Shown here: one piece after another, positions 57,092-64,000 of the stretch | How the letters are laid out: every line of letters begins with the position of its first letter | Numbering within the stretch: the stretch's first letter is position 1 | Assembly: GCF_005870085.1 (NCBI RefSeq) | Contig: NZ_SZNM01000002.1 | Coordinates: 62,001 to 126,000 of the forward strand | DNA from: Aquibacillus sediminis | GTDB taxonomy: Bacteria > Bacillota > Bacilli > Bacillales > Amphibacillaceae | Direction of reading: 5' to 3' | Length of the DNA: 64,000 nt | The notes under the pieces: model-generated | Database searches by the model: none | What the model saw: only the letters and a program-made list of their open reading frames with translations | What the model was told of the DNA's origin: nothing | Position numbers and translations under genes: made by a program

Positions 57092-57120
57092 AAAACGCTC
57101 AGATTTTCTGAGCGTTTTTT
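57092..57120 (+). terminator. Rho-independent terminator after ysxC
   Basis: AAACGCTCAGA and TCTGAGCGTTT form an 11-bp stem; the arms are almost the same as in the thrS terminator at 8803. Confidence 0.95.
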
Positions 57121-57194
57121 AATGGGCTGTTTTCTAAGAGGTTGTTGTTTTGGCGCAATTACTATAAACTCCGACGTAATAGGTAAGGTGAAGG

Positions 57195-57440
57195 AAGACC
57201 TGGTGGTACCTCAAAATGGGTATTTTGCTAAATAACGGAATGAGGGCCCGCATTGGATGAACCAGTTTGTGTGAAGCTATTTCATGAAAAAAAGCTTAAA
57301 TACAGGGGGAAGCGGTTCGTGATTCCGCTATCAGGCTCAAAAGTGGTGATAATCGTTATGGTAACGGCATATAGCGGAATGAGTGAAGCACCACAAAATG
57401 AGGAAATTTAACGAAATAGCGGAATGAGGATCCGCTAACA
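57195..57440. repeat. Dispersed repeat family C, copy 2
   Basis: Modules ATTTTGCTAAATAACGGAAT, GCGGTTCGTGATTCCGCTAT and AATAGCGGAATGAGGATCCG occur in the order that is inverse to copy 1 at 43146. Three or four occurrences of the (A/T)A(A/T)AGCGGAATGAG core in this segment suggest internal duplication. No gene is visible between the ysxC terminator and the minus-strand gene. Confidence 0.6.
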
Positions 57441-57624
57441 TCCCATCGAGAAGAGTTACGTTGGATTTTCTATCAACTACGACACAAAAAGTAACAAACT
57501 TTATCAAAAGAGCCTTTTAATTAAATCTTAAGTATTTCCGTTCCGTGAACCCATTTTCTCCCCTCTCACAATACATAGCTGAGATAATCGCAATCCCTAT
57601 TTTGTAGTGAAAAGAGGGGGCGCC

Positions 57625-58107
57625 TTATTTTTTCCGCACTAATAAATAAATCCCAACCAAAATTAAAACCGCCGGCCAGAAGTCTCCAATCCAGTAGGCC
57701 ATTTGATCAATCCAACGAAACCAACCAGGTTTATTAGAAGAAAAAATAGCAAACAAAGATATAATGAGTAGAATCAATCCAGGCAACAAATCAGATTTTG
57801 TTTTTTGAAACCGAACAAAAAACGCGATCGAGATAATGAGGGGATACATTGCCCAGTGATCAATCCAAAAGGCGTAATGATTTAAGCCATGAAAATGAAT
57901 ACCTAAACCAAATAATAGGCTCCCAGGGAATAATTGTTTATAATCTTTGGAAATATAACTATAGAATAGGAATGAAATACCGAGAATAATTAATAAAGTT
58001 GGCCAGGAATAAAAGTCGGTTAAAATGGGAAAACGTAATTGTCTTAAAAGAAAATAGCCACCGATTCCAATTAAAATAATACCAACAAACAGGTTCTGTT
58101 TTTTCAT
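57625..58107 (-). CDS. Polytopic membrane protein (LiaF/DUF5668-like)
   Basis: The 160-residue product has about six hydrophobic segments and begins MKKQNLFVGIILIGIGGYFLL, with PTLLIILGISFLFYSY and FWPAVLILVGIYLLVRKK later. The repeated (W/F)P.LLI..GI pattern is that of the LiaI/LiaF-type TM region (DUF5668-like). No catalytic residues are seen. GGAGG precedes the ATG. Its place between ysxC and hemA corresponds to B. subtilis ysxD, but I cannot confirm that they are related. Confidence 0.75.
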   Translation of the reverse strand: MKKQNLFVGIILIGIGGYFLLRQLRFPILTDFYSWPTLLIILGISFLFYSYISKDYKQLFPGSLLFGLGIHFHGLNHYAFWIDHWAMYPLIISIAFFVRFQKTKSDLLPGLILLIISLFAIFSSNKPGWFRWIDQMAYWIGDFWPAVLILVGIYLLVRKK

Positions 58108-58136
58108 TGTTTACCTCCGCGTGTACACTTTTTAGA

Positions 58137-58151
58137 TTATAATAATTATTT
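58137..58151. promoter_or_regulatory. PerR-box-like palindrome
   Basis: TTATAATAATTATTT matches the PerR consensus TTATAAT-N-ATTATAA at 13 of 15 positions. It is 30 bases before the minus-strand membrane protein gene and 209 bases before hemA, which PerR represses in B. subtilis. AT-rich DNA can give such a match by chance. Confidence 0.35.
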
Positions 58152-58359
58152 TTTAATATTAGTTACTTGATTGAATTTTAGGAGTGTGATAAAGTACAAA
58201 CATATTATAGGTAGTAAAATAATAATAAATGCTTTATGGAATATCATATCATATTGTAAGAATTCTGTTTAAATTTTTGGAGAAAAGAACGTAACTCGTG
58301 TTATAATAAATAAAGATTGTGGACAGGTTAGGTTTCAAAGAACTTTGGGGGTAGATATT

Positions 58360-59727
58360 GTGCACATATTAGTGGTGGGGATCAATTATAGGACCGCGCC
58401 TGTAGAGATAAGAGAAAAGCTTACTTTTGATGAAGAGCGGTTAGCAGAAGCGATGCAACAATTAAATGATCAAAAAAGTGTGCTAGAAAATGTGATAATA
58501 TCCACTTGTAATCGAACAGAAATCTATGCAGTGGTAGATCAACTTCATACAGGACGGTATTATATTAAGCAATTTTTAGCAAGTTGGTTTGATATAGATA
58601 AAGAAGCCTTTTCCTCTCATTTAGCTATATATGAGAATGATGGTGCTGTAGAACATTTATTTAGAGTTACAACTGGTCTGGATTCAATGGTTGTTGGCGA
58701 GACACAAATCTTAGGGCAAATGAAACAGGCCTTCTTATTAGCGCAACAATCAGGAACAACAGGAACAATATATAATGAATTGTTTAAGCAAACTGTTACA
58801 TTAGCCAAACGAGCACATAAAGAGACAGCTATTGGAGAAAACGCTGTTTCTGTTAGTTATGCAGCAGTTGAACTGGCAAAGAAAATTTTTGGTGACTTAT
58901 CCAATAAACATGTTGTGATTTATGGAGCAGGTAAAATGGGTGAGCTAGCTGTCAAAAATCTGCAAGGTTCAGGCGTTAAAAAAATATCTGTTGTGAACCG
59001 AACGTTTACCAAGGCTCAGGCACTGGCTGCTAAATTTTCAGGTTCAGCTAAAACAACAGATGAATTGATGGATGCATTAAAGGATGCTGACATCTTAATC
59101 AGTTCAACTGGTGCAAGTGAGCATGTCTTGTCTAAACAAGCATTAGCTCCAATTGAAAAAAAACGCAGAGGAAAACCACTTTTCCTTGTCGATATCGCTG
59201 TGCCTAGGGATTTAGATCCAGCTATCGGTGAATTGGACAGTGTATTTTTATATGATATTGACGATCTGCAAGGGGTTGTGGATGCCAATCTTGCTGCAAG
59301 AAATGAAGCGGCAGAAACGATTGAATTAATGATTGAAGAAGAAATAGTGCTATTTAAAGAATGGCTAAAAACCTTAGGTGTTGTGCCAGTGATCTCTGCG
59401 TTAAGAGAACATGCCTTGTCGATTCAAGCAGAGACAATGAAAAGTATTGAACGAAAGATGCCTAATTTAACTGATCGTGAACGAAAGGTGCTAAGTAAAC
59501 ACACCAAAAGCATTATTAACCAATTATTAAAACAACCAATCTTACAAGCAAAAGAATTGGCTGTAGAACAAGATGCAGATGAGTCATTACAATTATTCAT
59601 GAGAATTTTTGGGATTGAGGATATCGTTCGTCATGAGTTAGATAAACAGGAGACGAATAAAGTTATCGCACTTGAAAAGAGTGGCCAAGTATCCTTGTCG
59701 TCATTAAAAAATGCTACAACCAATTAA
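58360..59727 (+). CDS. hemA: Glutamyl-tRNA reductase
   Basis: HemA reduces glutamyl-tRNA(Glu) to glutamate-1-semialdehyde, the first committed step of heme synthesis in the C5 pathway. The 455-residue product has the nucleophilic Cys50 in [26 protein letters not shown], the NADPH-binding [12 protein letters not shown] and a C-terminal dimerisation helix domain. The GTG at 58360 follows GGGGG with 8-base spacing and gives the family N-terminus [10 protein letters not shown]. It heads the hemAXCDBL operon. Confidence 0.96.
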   Translation: MHILVVGINYRTAPVEIREKLTFDEERLAEAMQQLNDQKSVLENVIISTCNRTEIYAVVDQLHTGRYYIKQFLASWFDIDKEAFSSHLAIYENDGAVEHLFRVTTGLDSMVVGETQILGQMKQAFLLAQQSGTTGTIYNELFKQTVTLAKRAHKETAIGENAVSVSYAAVELAKKIFGDLSNKHVVIYGAGKMGELAVKNLQGSGVKKISVVNRTFTKAQALAAKFSGSAKTTDELMDALKDADILISSTGASEHVLSKQALAPIEKKRRGKPLFLVDIAVPRDLDPAIGELDSVFLYDIDDLQGVVDANLAARNEAAETIELMIEEEIVLFKEWLKTLGVVPVISALREHALSIQAETMKSIERKMPNLTDRERKVLSKHTKSIINQLLKQPILQAKELAVEQDADESLQLFMRIFGIEDIVRHELDKQETNKVIALEKSGQVSLSSLKNATTN

Positions 59728-59745
59728 TTGGAAAGGAATTCCCTT

Positions 59746-60567
59746 ATGCTAGATGTGAAATGGTTAAATGAACTCATTTTATTAATTTATGGTGCTAGTG
59801 TGATGGGATATTTTATTGATTTTGTTCAACACAACCGGAAGGCTAACAAAATCGCCTTCTGGTTACTTATGTTGGTTTGGGTTTTACAAACCTTTTTTTT
59901 ATTTTATCAAATCATTTCAGAACGAGATTTGTTGATGATTACCATTTATGACGGGTTCTATCTTTACACCTGGATTATCGTATCCTTTTCGTTATTAGTC
60001 AATCGCTTTTTAAAAGTAGATTTTCTAGTGTTTTTCATTAATTTACTAGGTTTTTTTATGATGTTATTACATATTACGGCGAAAGCACAAGAAAGTGGGA
60101 GTGACCAAGGGGTTCAACTTGTTAGTGAAATATTAGTATCTCACATTACTTTAGCACTTGTCTCTTATGGCTTTTTCACTCTATCTGTGGTCTTTTCGCT
60201 CATGTATTTAATGCAATATTACTTGCTAAAAGAAAAACGAGGTTATAAATGGTTGAGACGATTAGGGGATTTAACCAGGTTAGATTTTATGTCACTAAGT
60301 ACGGTAACGATTGGATTCCCGTTATTACTCCTATCAATCACACTAGGAATTGTTTGGGCGTACACATCAAATGCTGAGTTTTATTGGTATGATGTGAAGA
60401 CGATAGGATCATTTGTCGTATTAATCGTGTATTTTATTTACTTATTTTTAAGAGTCGCAAAAGGCTATCAAGGTAGATCGATTGCACTGTTTAACGCGGG
60501 AGCATTTTTATTTTTACTTATTAACTTTTTTCTATTTAGTACGATGTCAAATTTTCATTTGAACTAA
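59746..60567 (+). CDS. hemX: HemX, CcsA/ResC-type membrane protein
   Basis: The 273-residue product has eight hydrophobic segments and the cytochrome-c-assembly pattern with KIAFWLLMLVWVLQTFFLF, SHITLALVSYGFFTLSVVFSLMYLMQ and LGIVWAYTSNAEFYWYDVKTIGSF (tryptophan-rich WWD-like region). In B. subtilis HemX is a membrane protein that lowers the amount of HemA. AAAGGA is 8 bases before the ATG at 59746; the TTG at 59728 is directly after the hemA stop and precedes that site. Confidence 0.92.
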   Translation: MLDVKWLNELILLIYGASVMGYFIDFVQHNRKANKIAFWLLMLVWVLQTFFLFYQIISERDLLMITIYDGFYLYTWIIVSFSLLVNRFLKVDFLVFFINLLGFFMMLLHITAKAQESGSDQGVQLVSEILVSHITLALVSYGFFTLSVVFSLMYLMQYYLLKEKRGYKWLRRLGDLTRLDFMSLSTVTIGFPLLLLSITLGIVWAYTSNAEFYWYDVKTIGSFVVLIVYFIYLFLRVAKGYQGRSIALFNAGAFLFLLINFFLFSTMSNFHLN

Positions 60568-60590
60568 CCACATAAACCAGGAGGCAAACA

Positions 60591-61520
60591 ATGCGAAAAT
60601 TAGTGATAGGTTCAAGAAAAAGTAATCTAGCTCTGACACAGACAGAGTGGATTATCGATAAGCTTAAGAAACTCGATGTACCATATGAATTTGAAGTGAA
60701 GAAGATTGTTACCAAAGGGGACAAGATTTTAGACGTTACGTTGTCCAAAGTAGGCGGTAAAGGCTTGTTCGTCAAAGAAATTGAAAAAGCAATGTATGAC
60801 GGTGAAATTGATATGGCTGTTCATAGTATGAAGGATATGCCTGCCCAAGTAGCTGATGGCCTTACGATTGGTACAATTCCAGAGCGAGAAGACCATCGTG
60901 ATGCACTTGTTTCCAACAATAATGTGTTATTAGAGGATTTACCAAAAGGTGCGGTTGTGGGTACAAGTAGCCTGCGCCGTGGTTCACAAGTGTTAGCAGC
61001 TAGACCTGACCTTGAGATCAAATGGATTCGTGGAAATATTGAAACGCGCTTAAGAAAACTACGTGAAGAAGAGTATGACGCAATTGTATTAGCTGCCGCT
61101 GGTTTAAAACGGATGGGCTGGGGCGATGAGATTGTGACAGAATACTTAGAGCCAGATGTATGTGTGCCTGCTGTTGGACAAGGGGCATTAGCTATTGAAT
61201 GTCGTGAAGATGATCAAGAATTACTTGATCTATTGGCAAAATTAAATGATGATTATACAACCAAAACCGTTACGGCTGAGCGTACCTATTTACATCTATT
61301 AAATGGAGGCTGCCAAGTTCCAATCGGGGGCTATGCGTATTTAGAAAAAGATGAAGTAGTACTTACAGCATTAGTCGGGACACCAGATGGAAAAACAGTA
61401 CTTAAAGAAGTTGTTCGTGGAACAGATCCTGTTGCTGTCGGTACAGAGGCGGCTAATCGCATGAAAGCACAAGGGGGACAAAAAATTGTCGATGATGCGA
61501 AAGAGGAGTACGATCAATAA
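60591..61520 (+). CDS. hemC: Hydroxymethylbilane synthase (porphobilinogen deaminase)
   Basis: HemC polymerises four porphobilinogens. The 309-residue product has [52 protein letters not shown], and the dipyrromethane-cofactor Cys in [10 protein letters not shown] (about residue 241). AGGAGGC precedes the ATG. Its stop shares one base with the hemD start. Confidence 0.97.
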   Translation: MRKLVIGSRKSNLALTQTEWIIDKLKKLDVPYEFEVKKIVTKGDKILDVTLSKVGGKGLFVKEIEKAMYDGEIDMAVHSMKDMPAQVADGLTIGTIPEREDHRDALVSNNNVLLEDLPKGAVVGTSSLRRGSQVLAARPDLEIKWIRGNIETRLRKLREEEYDAIVLAAAGLKRMGWGDEIVTEYLEPDVCVPAVGQGALAIECREDDQELLDLLAKLNDDYTTKTVTAERTYLHLLNGGCQVPIGGYAYLEKDEVVLTALVGTPDGKTVLKEVVRGTDPVAVGTEAANRMKAQGGQKIVDDAKEEYDQ

Positions 61521-62320
61521 TGAAACAACCTCTTTCAGGAAAACAGATCCTTATTACTCGGAGTGAGGAGCAAGCAAAACCTTTTTCTGAAAAATTAACC
61601 AAAGCAGGTGCTATTCCCCTAGTAGCACCTTTGCTTACATTTCAATCAAGACTATCACAACAGAATCAAGAGATTTTTCAACAACTTCACGAGTATACAT
61701 GGGTGTTTTTTACAAGTGCCAATGGCGTGAAGTTTTTTTTCGAGCAGCTGAATTATTGGCAAGTTCCTCTGACAGTTGTGGATCAGTTGCAAGTTGCCGT
61801 TATTGGAACAAAAACAGAAAAAATGTTGAATCGATATGGAATTTCAGCAGATTTCTGTCCAAGAACATTTCAAGGAAATCATATGGTGGAAGAGTTCCTT
61901 CATAAATATTCAGCCGATCAGCGGATTCTTTTAGTTTGTGGGAATTTAGCTAGAAAAGAAATTGCTAATGGGCTTAAACAACAGCAAGTTTTTTTCCGTA
62001 GAGTGATTGTTTATGATACGCTAATAAATGAACAGGCAAAGCAATCATTGCAAACATATCTAGTAAATGAAAATATTGATGCATGTACGTTCACGAGCCC
62101 ATCAACTGTGCAAGCGTTCGAAGAGTTGGCAGGGGAGCATAGTAGAGAGATAAATCAATTGAAACAGGAAGCTCTATGTGTCTGTATTGGCACAACTACC
62201 CAGAAAAAGGCCAAGCAACAAGGTTTTAAACATATTCGAACACCGGATCAGTTTACAATTGATGGCATGCTCGAAGAATTAGTAAACTACTTTAATAAGG
62301 AAGGCAAGGTGCAACAATGA
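61520..62320 (+). CDS. hemD: Uroporphyrinogen-III synthase
   Basis: HemD closes and inverts ring D of hydroxymethylbilane. The 266-residue product has the typical weakly conserved family pattern: [22 protein letters not shown] at the start, [14 protein letters not shown], and near the end [13 protein letters not shown] with [15 protein letters not shown]. It overlaps hemC by one base and hemB by four (ATGA), so the three are coupled. Confidence 0.95.
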   Translation: MKQPLSGKQILITRSEEQAKPFSEKLTKAGAIPLVAPLLTFQSRLSQQNQEIFQQLHEYTWVFFTSANGVKFFFEQLNYWQVPLTVVDQLQVAVIGTKTEKMLNRYGISADFCPRTFQGNHMVEEFLHKYSADQRILLVCGNLARKEIANGLKQQQVFFRRVIVYDTLINEQAKQSLQTYLVNENIDACTFTSPSTVQAFEELAGEHSREINQLKQEALCVCIGTTTQKKAKQQGFKHIRTPDQFTIDGMLEELVNYFNKEGKVQQ

Positions 62321-63294
62321 AAGATTTAACATTTAAACGACATCGAAGACTACGTTCATCTACTACAATGCGATCATTAGTACGAGAAACGAAGCTAACG
62401 ACAGATGACCTTATTTACCCACTGTTTGTCGTGGAAGGGGAAAATATTCGCAATGAAGTATCATCAATGCCTGGTGTGTTTCAAGTCTCATTAGATTATT
62501 TGGACGAGGAAATGAAAGATTTGACAACCTTGGGTATCAAGTCTGTCTTATTATTTGGGATTCCACAGGAAAAAGATGGTGTTGGTAGTCAAGCGTATTG
62601 CGAGACAGGTATAATCCAGGAAGCATTGCGTCAAATTGGTAAAAATTTCCCGGATGTGCTCACGGTTGCGGACACTTGTCTTTGTGAGTATACCGACCAC
62701 GGTCACTGTGGTGTGATCCATGATGGCGATGTACATAATGATGAAAGTCTCGAACTACATGTCAAAACAGCAATATCTCAAGCGCAAGCTGGGGCAGATA
62801 TTATCGCTCCATCCAATATGATGGATGGGTTTGTTGCGGCTATACGCCAAGGATTAGATGAAGCTGGTTTTGAACATATTCCAGTGATGTCGTATGCAGT
62901 CAAATACGCTTCCTCTCACTACGGTCCGTTTCGTGATGCAGCGGATGGTGCACCACAATTTGGTGATCGCAAAACATATCAAATGGATCCTGCCAATCGA
63001 ATCGAAGCATTTCGTGAAGCAGAATCTGATGTACAAGAAGGTGCAGATTTCTTAATCATAAAACCAGCACTATCCTATATGGATATCATCCGTGATATGA
63101 AAAATCGGTTTGACTTACCATTAGTTGCCTATAATGTTAGTGGAGAGTATTCCATGGTGAAAGCTGGAGCACTTAATGGATGGATAGATGAAAAAGAAAT
63201 TGTTCTTGAACAATTAACATCAATGAAACGTGCTGGTGCAGACTTAATTATTACCTATTTTGCGAAAGATGTCGCAAAATGGTTGAAACAATAA
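62317..63294 (+). CDS. hemB: Delta-aminolevulinic acid dehydratase (porphobilinogen synthase)
   Basis: HemB joins two 5-aminolevulinate molecules. The 325-residue protein has the zinc-type Cys cluster [15 protein letters not shown] (about 116-130), the lysines of the two substrate sites in [16 protein letters not shown] and [14 protein letters not shown], and [10 protein letters not shown]. The zinc cysteines are all present, which sets it apart from the magnesium-dependent class. Overlaps hemD by ATGA. Confidence 0.97.
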   Translation: MKDLTFKRHRRLRSSTTMRSLVRETKLTTDDLIYPLFVVEGENIRNEVSSMPGVFQVSLDYLDEEMKDLTTLGIKSVLLFGIPQEKDGVGSQAYCETGIIQEALRQIGKNFPDVLTVADTCLCEYTDHGHCGVIHDGDVHNDESLELHVKTAISQAQAGADIIAPSNMMDGFVAAIRQGLDEAGFEHIPVMSYAVKYASSHYGPFRDAADGAPQFGDRKTYQMDPANRIEAFREAESDVQEGADFLIIKPALSYMDIIRDMKNRFDLPLVAYNVSGEYSMVKAGALNGWIDEKEIVLEQLTSMKRAGADLIITYFAKDVAKWLKQ

Positions 63295-63311
63295 ATGTCG
63301 GAGGTATGAAT

Positions 63312-64000
63312 ATGGTAAACTTTGATCAGTCAATTGATGCGTATAAAGAAGCGGTTGATTTAATGCCTGGTGGGGTAAATTCACCTGTTCGGGCGTTTAA
63401 ATCGGTTGGTCTCAATCCAATTTTTATGGAAACTGGTAAAGGCTCTAAAATCTATGATATTGATGGTAATGATTATATTGATTATGTATTAAGCTGGGGA
63501 CCACTGATCCTAGGTCATGCAGATGAACGTGTCGTTGGCAAATTACAAGATGTTGTCGCCAATGGTACAAGCTTTGGTGCACCAACGATCCTAGAAAACA
63601 AACTAGCAAGCCTAGTAATTGAGCGTGTCCCATCAATTGAGATGGTCCGTATGGTGAACTCAGGAACAGAAGCAACAATGAGTGCTTTACGTTTAGCGAG
63701 AGGATACACAGGACGCGACAAAATTTTGAAATTTGAAGGAAACTATCATGGTCATGGGGATTCCTTGTTAATTAAAGCTGGTTCTGGTGTGGCTACATTA
63801 GGATTACCTGATAGCCCAGGGGTTCCAACGTCAATTGCTCAAAATACGATTACAGTGCCGTACAACGATTTTGAAAGTGTGCAATATGCATTTGAACAAT
63901 ATGGTGATGATATTGCAGCTGTAATTGTGGAACCTGTATCAGGAAATATGGGAGTTGTCCCACCAAAGGATGACTTCTTACAAAAACTACGCACGATTAC
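63312..64000 (+). CDS. hemL: Glutamate-1-semialdehyde 2,1-aminomutase (3' truncated by window edge)
   Basis: The first 229 residues are visible. The N-terminus [20 protein letters not shown] is followed by [48 protein letters not shown] and [13 protein letters not shown], all typical of HemL. The PLP lysine lies beyond the window. The start at 63312 has GGAGG 8 bases upstream; an ATG at 63306 is too close to that site. It follows hemB by 17 bases. Confidence 0.95.
   Translation, partial: MVNFDQSIDAYKEAVDLMPGGVNSPVRAFKSVGLNPIFMETGKGSKIYDIDGNDYIDYVLSWGPLILGHADERVVGKLQDVVANGTSFGAPTILENKLASLVIERVPSIEMVRMVNSGTEATMSALRLARGYTGRDKILKFEGNYHGHGDSLLIKAGSGVATLGLPDSPGVPTSIAQNTITVPYNDFESVQYAFEQYGDDIAAVIVEPVSGNMGVVPPKDDFLQKLRTI

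Overview
The window is a stretch of core chromosome from a low-GC, endospore-forming member of the Bacillaceae. Evidence for this is the sporulation and germination set (SspI, GerE, GerM, a YtaF-like membrane protein, YtxC), two T-box leaders, LonA plus LonB, RNase HIII, and a gene order that follows the Bacillus subtilis dnaB-thrS-infC-pheST-mutS2-etf-uvrC-sdh-gerE-racE-rph-tig-clpX-lon-hem region. The dispersed extragenic repeats resemble those of Oceanobacillus/Virgibacillus-type genomes as I remember them, but the genus is an inference.

Layout, left to right. 1-6350: end of a ytaF-like gene, coaE, speH, an unrecognised small gene, nrdR, a possible structured RNA, dnaB-dnaI and ytxC. 6360-8833: promoter, threonine T-box and thrS. 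8875-11349: a GNAT acetyltransferase gene on the minus strand, then the infC-rpmI-rplT operon with an L20-type leader and an AUU start for infC. 11383-16331: a repeat element, a ysdA-like gene, a TVP38-type membrane protein, ysdB, a dimeric dUTPase, an M42 aminopeptidase, a lytic transglycosylase and sspI. 16470-23410: ysgA, a repeat element, a phenylalanine T-box with pheST, a small HTH gene and rnhC. 23549-28650: zapA-cvpA, polX and mutS2. 29027-33998: yshE, a 24-residue membrane peptide, lcfA, fadR with its palindromic operator, and etfBA. 34172-40469: trxA, uvrC, yslB and sdhCAB. 40659-46721: ysmA, gerE with a sigma-K-type promoter, racE, gerM, rph, rdgB and ysnB. 46804-48012: a compound repeat element, tRNA-Gly(UCC), a truncated tRNA-Arg copy and tRNA-Arg(UCU). 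48090-64000: a TPR protein, tig, clpX, lonB, lonA, ysxC, a membrane protein, then hemAXCDB and the start of hemL.

The genes form several coherent units: replication initiation (DnaB/DnaI), aminoacylation under T-box control (ThrS, PheST), translation (IF3/L35/L20), DNA repair (PolX, MutS2, UvrC), fatty-acid use (LcfA/FadR/EtfBA feeding electrons toward the respiratory chain that SdhCAB also feeds), protein quality control (trigger factor, ClpX, LonA, LonB), and heme synthesis from glutamyl-tRNA to uroporphyrinogen III.

The non-standard content lies between genes. At least four families of non-coding repeats are present. Two of them (A and B) have unrelated interiors but nearly the same terminal inverted repeat. 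Family B carries a 51-bp tandem array whose copy number differs between copies. There are also several candidate structured RNAs or leaders (upstream of dnaB, speH and polX, and between the GNAT gene and infC). I see no phage, complete transposase, CRISPR array, toxin-antitoxin module or biosynthetic cluster. All calls are from reading the sequence; no database search was run.
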